A stretch of DNA of 64,000 bases from Actinomycetales bacterium. Lineage in GTDB: Bacteria > Actinomycetota > Actinomycetes > Actinomycetales > Microbacteriaceae. The stretch covers positions 186,001 to 250,000 of the forward strand of contig JAFKEN010000007.1 in assembly GCA_017308515.1 (NCBI GenBank), written 5' to 3'. The translations under genes were made by a program, and so were the position numbers. Below the pieces are notes generated by a model. That model made no database searches, was not told the DNA's origin, and worked only from the letters and a program-made list of their open reading frames with translations. This document shows, piece by piece, positions 50,961-58,582 of the stretch. How positions within the stretch are numbered: the first letter of the stretch is position 1; every line of letters starts with the position of its first letter.

Positions 50961-51599
50961 ATGACCCGCTTCGTGCTGGCCACCCGCAACGCGCACAAGG
51001 TGCTCGAGCTGCGTGAGATCCTCGGCGACCGCCTCGGGCCGCACGAGCTCGTCGGGCTCGACGCGCTGCCGGGCGGCGGCGGCCCCGAACCGGTCGAAGA
51101 CGGCGCGACCTTCGCCGAGAACGCGCTCATCAAGGCGCGCGCCGCGGCCGCCCACGGGCTGCCCGCGATCGCCGACGACTCCGGGATCTCCGCGGTCGCG
51201 CTAGGCGGGCAGCCGGGCATCCACTCGGCGCGGTACGCGCAGCTCGCGGCCGAGGTCGAGGGGCGGGTGATCCCGCGCGACGACGGCGAGAACCTGCGCC
51301 TGCTGCTGCGCCGGCTCGAGGGGGCGACCGACCGCCGGGCGTCGTTCTGGTGCGCGGCGGCGCTCGTGGATCCCGCGGCACCCGAGGTCGAGCGCGAGCA
51401 CGTCGAGCTCGCCGAGTGGCCCGGCGCCGTGCTCGAGCAGCCGGCGGGGCAGGGCGGATTCGGCTACGACCCGGTGTTCCGGCCCGAGGGCTCCGCCGTC
51501 AGCTCGGCCGAGCTGAGCCGCGAGGAGAAGAACCGCCTCAGCCACCGCGCGCAGGCCTTCGCGCGGCTCGTCGAGGAACTGCGGCGCCGATACGGCTGA
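50961..51599 (+). CDS. rdgB: RdgB/HAM1 non-canonical purine NTP pyrophosphatase
   Basis: This 212-residue enzyme hydrolyses dITP, ITP and XTP to protect DNA and RNA. It begins MTRFVLATRNAHKVLELREI and has ENALIKARAAAAHGLPAIAD, ADDSGISAVALGGQPGIHSA, GGFGYDPVFRPEG and ELSREEKNRLSHRAQAF, all family hallmarks. The gene is 49 nt after rph on the same strand. Confidence 0.96.
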   Translation: MTRFVLATRNAHKVLELREILGDRLGPHELVGLDALPGGGGPEPVEDGATFAENALIKARAAAAHGLPAIADDSGISAVALGGQPGIHSARYAQLAAEVEGRVIPRDDGENLRLLLRRLEGATDRRASFWCAAALVDPAAPEVEREHVELAEWPGAVLEQPAGQGGFGYDPVFRPEGSAVSSAELSREEKNRLSHRAQAFARLVEELRRRYG

Positions 51600-51605
51600 G
51601 CCTCC

Positions 51606-51611
51606 TACCCT
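51606..51611 (+). promoter_or_regulatory. -10 element before the cation-efflux gene
   Basis: TACCCT, 7 nt, then ATG at 51619. The spacer contains GGAGG, so initiation could instead use a leader from rdgB readthrough. Confidence 0.4.
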
Positions 51612-51618
51612 GGAGGCG

Positions 51619-52533
51619 ATGGCCCACGATCACGCGCACGGCGCCGGGAGCGGCAACCGCACCCGGATCGCGATCGCGCTCGCCATCGTCGCGACGGTGC
51701 TCGTCGTCGAGATCCTCGGCGGCGTGCTCTCCGGCTCGCTGACCCTGCTCGCCGACGCCGGCCACATGACGACCGACACCATCGGGCTCGTCGTCGCCCT
51801 CGTCGCCTCGGTGCTCGCGGCGCGCCCCGCGACCGACCGGCACACCTTCGGCTTCCAGCGCTTCGAGGTGCTCGCCGCGCTCGTCAACGGGCTGCTGCTC
51901 ACGGGCGTCGCGGTGAGCGTCGGCATCGAAGCGGTGCGCCGGCTCACCGAACGGGTCGAGGCGGAGGTGCTACCGGTGCCGATGCTCGTGGTCGCGACGC
52001 TCGGGCTCGCCGCGAACGTCGCGGCGTTCCTCGTGCTCCGCGGTGGCGACCGCTCCTCGCTCAACTTGCGCGGGGCGATGCTCGAGGTGCTGGGCGATCT
52101 GCTCGGATCGGTGCTCGCGATCGCGGCGGCCGTCGCGATCCTGCTCACCGGCTTCGCGCCCGCCGACGCGATCGCCTCCCTGCTGGTCGCGGTGCTCATC
52201 GTGCCGCGCGCCGCGCTGCTGCTGCGCGACGTCGTGCGGGTGCTGCTCGAGTCGGCGCCGCGCGACACCTCCGTCGAGCTGATCCGCACGCACCTGCTCG
52301 AGACCCGCGGCGTGACGGCGGTGCACGACGTGCACGTCTGGCAGCTCAGCACCGACGCGCCGGTGTTCACGGCGCACGTCGTCGTCGAGCCCGCCGTGCT
52401 CGAGCGCGGCGGGTCGAGCGCGCTGCTCGAGGCGCTCGGCGAGTGCCTGCGCGAGCACTTCGACGTCGCCCACTCGACCTTCCAGCTGGAGCCCGCGGGG
52501 CACGCCGAGATCGAGGAGCCCGGCCATCGCTGA
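51619..52533 (+). CDS. CDF-family metal cation efflux protein
   Basis: This 304-residue protein has six membrane helices and a cytoplasmic C-terminal domain (about 210-304). The N-terminus is His-rich (MAHDHAHGAG). The TM2 metal site is intact, LLADAGHMTTDTIGLVVAL (HxxxD). The TM5 site reads LRGAMLEVLGDLLGSVLA, with Glu where zinc exporters such as ZitB have His (HVLGD), so the site is HD/ED. The C-domain has GVTAVHDVHVWQLSTDAP. It exports a divalent metal, probably zinc, by proton antiport; specificity is open. Its stop overlaps the apparent ATC start of the regulator gene. Confidence 0.9.
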   Translation: MAHDHAHGAGSGNRTRIAIALAIVATVLVVEILGGVLSGSLTLLADAGHMTTDTIGLVVALVASVLAARPATDRHTFGFQRFEVLAALVNGLLLTGVAVSVGIEAVRRLTERVEAEVLPVPMLVVATLGLAANVAAFLVLRGGDRSSLNLRGAMLEVLGDLLGSVLAIAAAVAILLTGFAPADAIASLLVAVLIVPRAALLLRDVVRVLLESAPRDTSVELIRTHLLETRGVTAVHDVHVWQLSTDAPVFTAHVVVEPAVLERGGSSALLEALGECLREHFDVAHSTFQLEPAGHAEIEEPGHR

Positions 52534-53215
52534 GTCCGGCACCGACGCCGATCGCGCCGAGGCCGACCCCGCCCGGCCGCCGGAGCCGATCTCGCCGGTC
52601 GTCGAGGACTACCTCAAGGTCATCTACAGCCACACCGAGTGGCAGTCCGAGCCGATCACCCCGAGCGGCCTCGCCGCGCGGCTCGGGCTCGCGCCGAGCT
52701 CGGTCACCGAGATGGTGAAGCGGCTCGCCGCCCAGGGGCTCGTCGAGCACCGGCCGTACGGGGCGATCCGGCTGACCGAAGCGGGGCGCACCCAGGCGCT
52801 GCGCATGGTGCGCCGTCATCGGCTCGTGGAGACCTGGCTCGTCGTGCACTTCGGCTACGGCTGGGACGAGGTGCACGACGAGGCCGAGGTGCTCGAGCAC
52901 AGCCTCTCCGACCGGCTGCTCGATGCGATCGACGAGGAGCTCGGGCGGCCGCAGCGCGACCCGCACGGCGACCCGATCCCCGACCGCACCGGCACGCCGC
53001 CGCGCGTCGTCGGGATGCTCGCGAGCGAGATCGCGGCGCGGGGCGGGGGCGCGGCGGGGGCCCTCTGGCGCGTCGCGCGCATCAGCGACCGCGACCCGCG
53101 ACTGCTGCGCGAGCTCGAGGGGCGCGGCCTCGGACTCGACGATCTGGTCGAGCTCGAGGCCATCCCGCGCGCGGCGCGCGACGCGGTCTGGCTGGCTCCC
53201 GCGGGGGGCGCCTGA
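52526..53215 (+). CDS. mntR: DtxR/MntR-family metal-dependent regulator with apparent ATC start
   Basis: The protein has 229 residues if read from ATC 52526. The winged-helix domain lies at about 32-95: VVEDYLKVIYSHTEWQSEPI, TPSGLAARLGLAPSSVTEMV and AQGLVEHRPYGAIRLTEAG. The dimer/metal domain has RRHRLVETWLVVHFGYGWDE and VHDEAEVLEHSL, with Glu/His ligands as in MntR, and a C-terminal region rich in Arg/Glu. The in-frame ATG at 52712 falls inside the recognition helix and would destroy the DNA-binding domain. No ATG, GTG, TTG or CTG lies between the domain and 52382, whereas ATC GCT GAG has GAGGAG 8 nt upstream and overlaps the CDF stop. It likely controls the downstream NRAMP gene. Confidence 0.82.
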   Translation: MAESGTDADRAEADPARPPEPISPVVEDYLKVIYSHTEWQSEPITPSGLAARLGLAPSSVTEMVKRLAAQGLVEHRPYGAIRLTEAGRTQALRMVRRHRLVETWLVVHFGYGWDEVHDEAEVLEHSLSDRLLDAIDEELGRPQRDPHGDPIPDRTGTPPRVVGMLASEIAARGGGAAGALWRVARISDRDPRLLRELEGRGLGLDDLVELEAIPRAARDAVWLAPAGGA

Positions 53216-53231
53216 TAGCGTCGGACCGAGA

Positions 53232-53247
53232 TTTCGGGCACCCGAAA
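53232..53247. promoter_or_regulatory. Candidate MntR operator in front of the NRAMP gene
   Basis: TTTCGGGCACCCGAAA is a perfect 16-bp palindrome (7-bp arms, CA centre) in the 71-nt gap between mntR and the NRAMP start. It stands out as AT-flanked in a GC-rich context. Its size and position fit DtxR/MntR-type operators. Confidence 0.6.
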
Positions 53248-53286
53248 ACCGCGCCGCGGGGAGGGTGAGCCGAGCCGGAGCCGACG

Positions 53287-54558
53287 ATGACCTTCTCCCC
53301 GCGGGGATCGACGCGAACCTCCGCGGCGCGCGCCGCGGCACCGCGCCGTACCGCGCGGCTCGTCACCCTGCTCGGGCCCGCGATCGTCGCCGGCGTCGCC
53401 TACCTCGACCCCGGCAACGTCGCGAGCAACGCGACCGCCGGCGCGCGCTACGGCTACCTGCTCGTGTGGGTCGTCGTGCTCGCCAACGCGATGGCGTGGC
53501 TCATCCAGTACCTCTCCGCGAAGCTCGGCGTGACCACCGGCGAGAGCCTGCCGGGGCTGCTGGGGCGGCGGATGCGCTCGCGGGCCGGACGCTGGGCGTA
53601 CTGGGCGCAGGCGGAGCTCGTCGCGATGGCGACCGACGTCGCCGAGGTGCTCGGGGGCGCGATCGCGCTCAACCTGCTCTTCGGCCTGCCGCTGCTGCTG
53701 GGCGGAGCGATCACCGCCGCCGTCTCGATGGCCCTGCTCGCGCTGCAGGGCACCGCGGGCCCGAAGCCCTTCGAGCGCGTCGTCACCGGTCTCGTCGCGG
53801 TGATCGCGATCGGCTTCTGCGCCGGGCTCGTCGTCGCCCCGATCTCGCCGGTGGAGGCGCTCGGCGGGCTCGTGCCGCGCTTCGCCGACACCGGGTCGGT
53901 GCTGCTGGCCGCCTCCATCATGGGGGCGACGGTCATGCCGCACGCGATCTACGCGCACTCCGCCCTGAGCCGCGACCGCTTCGGGCTCGTCGCCGAGGGC
54001 GAGGAGCGCCGCCGGGTGCTGCGCGCCACGCGCGTCGACGTGACCCTCGCGCTCGCGGTCGCCGGCACGGTCAACGTGGTGATCCTGCTGCTGGCCGCGT
54101 CGACCCTGCAGGGCGTGCCCGGCACCGACACCCTCGAGGGCGCCCACGCCGCGCTCGGCGCCGCCCTCGGCCCCGTGGTCGCGACCCTCTTCGCCGTCGG
54201 GCTGCTGGCCTCCGGCCTCGCGTCGACCTCGGTCGGCGCCTACGCGGGCGCGGAGATCATGCGCGGCCTGCTGCGGGTGCGCGTGCCGCTGCTCGTGCGG
54301 CGGCTGGTGACGCTCGTGCCGGCGTTCGTGATCCTCGCGCTCGGGGTGGAGCCGACGCTCGCCCTCGTGCTGAGCCAGGTGGTGCTCTCGTTCGGGATCC
54401 CGTTCGCGATCGTGCCGCTCGTGCGGCTGACCACGCGCCGCGAGCTGCTCGGCGACGCCGTCAACCGCTGGTGGACGACGGCGCTCGCCGTCGCGGCGGC
54501 CGCGCTGCTCATCGCGCTCAACGCGGCGCTGCTCGTGCTGCTCGCGTTCGGCGGGTAG
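53287..54558 (+). CDS. mntH: NRAMP-family Mn2+/divalent metal importer
   Basis: This 423-residue protein has 11 membrane helices. Metal-binding motifs are present: TM1 AYLDPGNVASNATAGA (DPGN) and TM6 MGATVMPHAIYAHSAL (MPH). The family loop LGVTTGESLPGLLG follows TM3. A proton-coupled manganese or iron importer is expected. It lies directly after the MntR-like gene with a palindromic site between them. It converges with dedA, with only 3 nt between the stops. Confidence 0.94.
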   Translation: MTFSPRGSTRTSAARAAAPRRTARLVTLLGPAIVAGVAYLDPGNVASNATAGARYGYLLVWVVVLANAMAWLIQYLSAKLGVTTGESLPGLLGRRMRSRAGRWAYWAQAELVAMATDVAEVLGGAIALNLLFGLPLLLGGAITAAVSMALLALQGTAGPKPFERVVTGLVAVIAIGFCAGLVVAPISPVEALGGLVPRFADTGSVLLAASIMGATVMPHAIYAHSALSRDRFGLVAEGEERRRVLRATRVDVTLALAVAGTVNVVILLLAASTLQGVPGTDTLEGAHAALGAALGPVVATLFAVGLLASGLASTSVGAYAGAEIMRGLLRVRVPLLVRRLVTLVPAFVILALGVEPTLALVLSQVVLSFGIPFAIVPLVRLTTRRELLGDAVNRWWTTALAVAAAALLIALNAALLVLLAFGG

Positions 54559-54561
54559 CCG

Positions 54562-55344
54562 TCAGCTCTGCGCGTCGCGCTCGAAGTAGTGCGCGACCGC
54601 CTCGTCCTCGCTCAGAGCGGTGTCGGTGCCCTCGCGCCGCGCCTTCCGCGCCCGGAGATTCGCGCGGATGGTGTGCCACGCGGTCGGCACGACCGCGCAG
54701 AGCACCGCGAAGATCAAGATCAGGTCGATGTAGTTCGTCACGAACGCCGACAGCGGCGGGATGAATCCCAGCAGGAACCCCGCGAAGGTCAGCAGCCCGC
54801 CCCAGATGAACGCGCCGATCGCGTTGAACAGCGAGTAGCGGCGGTAGTTCATGCGGCCGACGCCCGCGGCGACCGGCGCGAAGGTGCGCACGATCGGCAC
54901 GAACCGCGCCGCGATGATCGCGAAGGGCCCGAAACGGTCGAAGAAGGCGTTGGTGCGGATCACGTTCTCCTTCGAGAAGAACCCGCTCTCCTTGCGCTCG
55001 AAGATCGGCGGTCCCGCCTTCTTGCCGATCAGATACCCGACCTCCCCGCCGAGGAACGCGGCGAAGGAGATCGCGAGGCACGACCACCAGATCGGGATGA
55101 GGATGCCGGACTGCTCGGGCGTCATGGTGCCCTGGAAGGTCAGCAGCCCCGTGATGATCAGGAGCGTGTCGCCCGGCAGCACGAAGCCGACGAGCAGACC
55201 GGTCTCGCTGAAGATGATGAGGCACACCACGAGCAGCGCCCACGGCCCCGCCGCCTGGATGATCTCCTTCGGGTCGAGCCAGGGGATCAGCCCGGTCGGG
55301 AGCGACGCGGACGCCGCGACGAGGGCGTTCAGCGCGAGGGACAT
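54562..55344 (-). CDS. DedA-family membrane protein
   Basis: This 260-residue protein has five or six helices. It contains VCLIIFSETGLLVGFVLPGD, the conserved loop GEVGYLIGKKAG, RFGPFAIIAARFVPIVRTFA and PVAAGVGRMNYRRYSLFNAI. The E-T-G-x-x-x-x-x-x-P-G-D and F-x-R-F-x-P-x-x-R motifs define the DedA/VTT superfamily, which includes flippases for undecaprenyl phosphate and phosphatidylethanolamine. The start is ATG 55342-55344 with an AGGAG site. The C-terminus is a charged tail ending in YFERDAQS. Confidence 0.92.
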   Translation of the reverse strand: MSLALNALVAASASLPTGLIPWLDPKEIIQAAGPWALLVVCLIIFSETGLLVGFVLPGDTLLIITGLLTFQGTMTPEQSGILIPIWWSCLAISFAAFLGGEVGYLIGKKAGPPIFERKESGFFSKENVIRTNAFFDRFGPFAIIAARFVPIVRTFAPVAAGVGRMNYRRYSLFNAIGAFIWGGLLTFAGFLLGFIPPLSAFVTNYIDLILIFAVLCAVVPTAWHTIRANLRARKARREGTDTALSEDEAVAHYFERDAQS

Positions 55345-55453
55345 GGCGGCTCCTGATCGCCCGCGGGCGAGGTCGGCCGGACTCCCGAAACGGGGTCGCG
55401 GTCGGCGGATGTTCGGCTCAGCGTAGCGGCCCCCGCCCGGTGCGCCCTGAGCG

Positions 55454-57037
55454 TCAGCCTCCGAGGCTCGCGCGCAGATCCTTGCGCAGGATCTTGCCCG
55501 AGCTCGACTTCGGCACCGCCTCGATGAAGGCCACCCGGCGCACCTTCTTGTGCGGCGCGACGTGCGCCTCGACGAAGGCCATCACGGCGGCCTCGTCGAG
55601 CTCGGCCTCGCCTGCGCGCACGACGAAGGCCATCGGGATCTCGCCCGCCTCCTCGTCGGTCACCCCCACGACGGCCGCGTCGGCGATCGCCTCGTGGGTC
55701 AGCAGCAGCGCCTCCAGCTCGGCGGGAGCGACCTGGTAGCCCTTGTACTTGATGAGCTCCTTGAGCCGGTCGACGATGAAGAACTCGCCGTGCTCGCCGA
55801 TCGTCGCGATGTCGCCGGTGTGCAGCCAGCCGTCCGCGTCGATCGTCTCGGCCGTCGCGTCGGGGCGGTTCAGGTAGCCGAGCATCACCTGCGGGCCGCG
55901 GATCCACAGCTCGCCCGCCGCGCTCTGCCCGCTCGCGGGTCGCTCGATGTCGGCCCCGGTCTCGGGATCGACGATCCGCACCTCGGTGTTCGGCACCGGC
56001 ACCCCGATCGACCCGGTCGAGATCGGGCCCTGCTCGAGCGGCAGCACGTGCGTCACGGGGCTCGCCTCGGTCATGCCGTAGCCCTGGCGGACGCGGGTTC
56101 CCAGCCGCGTCTCCACCGCCGCCGCGAGACCCGCATCGAGCGGGGCGGCCCCCGAGAACACCTGGCGCACCCGCGACAGGTCGTAATCGGCGACGAGGGG
56201 GTGCTTCGCAAGGGCGACCGCTACCGGGGGCGCGATGAAGACGTAGCTGCAGGCGTGATCCTGGATGATGCGCAGGAACTCCGGCAGGTCGAACCGCGGC
56301 ATCGTGACGAGCGCCGCGCGCCGTGTCAGCGCGAGGTTGAGCAGCACGGTCATCCCGTAGATGTGGAAGAACGGCAGCAGCGCGAGCAGACGGTCCTCGT
56401 GGGTGACGTCGAGCACGGGGTTGCACTGCAGCACGTTCGCGACGAGGTTCGTGTGGCTCAGCTGCACGCCCTTGGGCACCCCGGTCGTGCCCGAGGAGTA
56501 GGGCATCACGGCGACATGGGTCGCGGGGTCGAAGCTCACCTCGGGCGCGGCGTGGCCCTCGGTGAGCAGGTCGCGCAGGTTCGGGTGACCCTCCATCCCG
56601 TCGAGAACGACGACCCGGTCGGCGGGAAGGCCCACCGCCTCGGCGGCCGGCAGGGCGTTGCCGGCGAGCGGGCTCACCGTGAACAGCATCGTCGCGCCCG
56701 AGTCGCGCAGCTGGGTGGCGATCTCCTCCGGTCCGTAGAGCGCGTTGATCGTCGTCGCGGTCGCGCCCGCGCGCAGGATCCCGTGGAAGACCGTCGCGAA
56801 CGCCGGCACGTTGGGCGAGTGCAGCGCCACCACGTCGCCGACCCCGATGCCGCGGGCGGCGAGCGCACCGGCGAGCGCCTCCGCCTGGGCCTTGAGCGCG
56901 CCGTAGCTCGTCTCGGCGCCCGAGGTGCCGTCGATGAGCGCGAGGCGCGCCGCGTCCTCGGGCGAGAGGTCGCCGAAGAGGAACTCGAAGATGCTGACGG
57001 CGGGGATGGTCTCGTCGGCGAAAGGACTGCGGAACAT
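55454..57037 (-). CDS. AMP-binding acyl/aryl-CoA ligase (4-coumarate-CoA ligase-like)
   Basis: The protein has 527 residues from ATG 57035-57037, with AAGGAG 5 nt upstream. AMP-binding motifs: VMPYSSGTTGVPKGVQLSHT (P-loop, about 175-195), RQGYGMTEASPVTHVLP, GELWIRGPQVMLGYLNRPD, GWLHTGDIATIGEHGEFFIV and the catalytic-Lys region PKSSSGKILRKDLRA. It forms an acyl-AMP and then an acyl-CoA in the cytoplasm. The overall pattern resembles 4-coumarate/fatty-acid CoA ligases; the chain or ring specificity cannot be told. It is isolated, with no neighbouring beta-oxidation genes. Confidence 0.92.
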   Translation of the reverse strand: MFRSPFADETIPAVSIFEFLFGDLSPEDAARLALIDGTSGAETSYGALKAQAEALAGALAARGIGVGDVVALHSPNVPAFATVFHGILRAGATATTINALYGPEEIATQLRDSGATMLFTVSPLAGNALPAAEAVGLPADRVVVLDGMEGHPNLRDLLTEGHAAPEVSFDPATHVAVMPYSSGTTGVPKGVQLSHTNLVANVLQCNPVLDVTHEDRLLALLPFFHIYGMTVLLNLALTRRAALVTMPRFDLPEFLRIIQDHACSYVFIAPPVAVALAKHPLVADYDLSRVRQVFSGAAPLDAGLAAAVETRLGTRVRQGYGMTEASPVTHVLPLEQGPISTGSIGVPVPNTEVRIVDPETGADIERPASGQSAAGELWIRGPQVMLGYLNRPDATAETIDADGWLHTGDIATIGEHGEFFIVDRLKELIKYKGYQVAPAELEALLLTHEAIADAAVVGVTDEEAGEIPMAFVVRAGEAELDEAAVMAFVEAHVAPHKKVRRVAFIEAVPKSSSGKILRKDLRASLGG

Positions 57038-57127
57038 GCGATCTCCTTCGATCGTGCTCACCCGGCGGCGTCGGTGCCGCGCCTGCAAGCGACCCTACGC
57101 CCGGGCCCGCGATGCCCCAACGCCGCG

Positions 57128-57211
57128 TGGTGCGGGAGGGGGGACTCGAACCCCCACGTCTAGGACACGGGAACCTAAATCCCGCGCGTCTGCCAGTTCC
57201 GCCACTCCCGC
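57128..57211 (-). tRNA. tRNA-Leu (anticodon UAG)
   Basis: On the minus strand the gene starts GCGGGAG and ends CTCCCGC plus A, with CCA encoded (57128-57130). The anticodon arm is CGGGATTTAGGTTCCCG, giving TAG at positions 34-36. A long variable arm (class II, GTGTCCTAGACGT region) and the T-arm GGGGGTTCGAGTCCCCC confirm Leu. It reads CUA/CUG codons. Confidence 0.95.
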
Positions 57212-57231
57212 GCGCTCGGCGCGGCGTCAGT

Positions 57232-58545
57232 CTAGGGCGTGGGGCCGCCGCCGCCCGGCTCAGCCGCCGCCGCGGCGGGGGCCGGCTCCCCGCGCCGCAC
57301 GAGTACCGTCGCCGGCACATGGCGCGGCAGGCTGAGGCGCAGGATGCCTGAGCCGGCGAGGCCGAGCACCCCCACCACGACGGCGGCGGCGGGCAGCGAG
57401 GCGAGGGCCGTGATCGCCGCGATGACGAGCGGGATCGCCGCCGAGCCGACGTCGGCCGTGAAGCGCCAGGCGCCGAGGAAGGGGGCCGGGTCGCGCCGGT
57501 CGGCGAGGTCGGCGCCGAGGGTCATGAGGATCCCGCTGCTGATGCCGTTGGTGAGCGCGAGCAGTCCCGTGATCGCGACGAACCAGCCCGCGGCGCCGGG
57601 CAGGTCGTGGGTGAGGCCGAGCACGATGTGCCAGAGGCCGAGGCCGGCGAGGGCGGGCACGGCCACCCAGAGGCGGCCGAAGCGGTCCATGATCCAGCCG
57701 CCCGTGTAGAAGAGCGTGAAGTCGACGAGGCCGCCGAGGCCGATGACGAGCGCGGCGAGCGAGTCGGGCAGGCCGATGCTGAGCGCCCACAGCGGCAGGA
57801 TCACCTGGCGGCTCGCGCGCAGCGCCGAGAACAGCGCGGCCCCGAGGCCGACGCTCGCGAGCACGCGCGCGTGGCGCCGCCAGGTGCGGAACACCCCCTG
57901 CGCCTCGCGCCGCACCTCGATCTCGCCGGTGCGCGCCGCGACCGCGCGCGAGCCGGGCCGGCCGAAGGTCGCCTCGGGGTCGCGCAGCACGAGCAGCGCG
58001 AGGATCGCGAGCGCCGCCCCGCCGATGAGCACGGCGAAGCCGAGCACCGGGGCCCCGGTCAGCTGGATCACGACCGACATGACAACGGGCCCGACGAACA
58101 GCCCCAGCCGGTGCACCCCGCCGAGGGTCGACAGCGCCCGCGCCCTCTGGTGCAGCGGCACGTAGCTGGTGAGGAACGCGTGCCGCGCGAGCGCGAAGGT
58201 CGACGCCGCGACCCCGATCACGAACACCGCGACCCCGAGCGTCAGCGGGTCGCGCGCGAGCAGCGCGATGACGCCGCCGCCGATCGCGATGACGGCCGCG
58301 CCGATCATCGCCCAGCGCTCGCCGATGCGGCCGACGACGAGGCCGCTGGGGATGTCGCCCAGCACCTCCCCGATGAGCAGGGTCGCCGCGATGAGGCCCG
58401 CGAGCGCGAGGCTCGCCCCCAGGTCGTCGGCGACCGTCGGGATCACCGGCAGCATCGCGCCCTGCGCCGTCGAGAACAGGAAGGTCGGCAGGAACGCGGC
58501 CACCACGACCGAGCGCCAGCGGAAGGTCGTGGGGGGAGTGCTCAT
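57232..58545 (-). CDS. MFS transporter
   Basis: This 437-residue protein has 12 hydrophobic helices. The N-terminal half starts SVVVAAFLPTFLFSTAQGAM, with GVARNG-type loops replaced by GLVVGRIGERWAMIGAAV (A-motif G-x-x-x-x-R-x-G-x-R). The second half begins after RTGEIEVRREAQGVFRTWRR. It has the general drug/metabolite exporter shape; the substrate is unknown. It starts at ATG 58543-58545; a TAACGT 9 nt upstream is a possible promoter. The tRNA-Leu lies 20 nt downstream. Confidence 0.87.
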   Translation of the reverse strand: MSTPPTTFRWRSVVVAAFLPTFLFSTAQGAMLPVIPTVADDLGASLALAGLIAATLLIGEVLGDIPSGLVVGRIGERWAMIGAAVIAIGGGVIALLARDPLTLGVAVFVIGVAASTFALARHAFLTSYVPLHQRARALSTLGGVHRLGLFVGPVVMSVVIQLTGAPVLGFAVLIGGAALAILALLVLRDPEATFGRPGSRAVAARTGEIEVRREAQGVFRTWRRHARVLASVGLGAALFSALRASRQVILPLWALSIGLPDSLAALVIGLGGLVDFTLFYTGGWIMDRFGRLWVAVPALAGLGLWHIVLGLTHDLPGAAGWFVAITGLLALTNGISSGILMTLGADLADRRDPAPFLGAWRFTADVGSAAIPLVIAAITALASLPAAAVVVGVLGLAGSGILRLSLPRHVPATVLVRRGEPAPAAAAAEPGGGGPTP

Positions 58546-58582
58546 GGCCGTCCCACGTTACGCCGCCGCCGCGGAGCGGGTG

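Noticed and set aside
52712-53215. ATG 52712 as the start of the MntR-like regulator
   Set aside because: It would remove most of the winged helix that is plainly encoded upstream in the same frame.
57128-57211. tRNA-Leu as the integration site of the low-GC island
   Set aside because: It is more than 3 kb from the composition change, two complete high-GC genes lie between, and no copy of the tRNA 3' end was seen near 60.5 kb.
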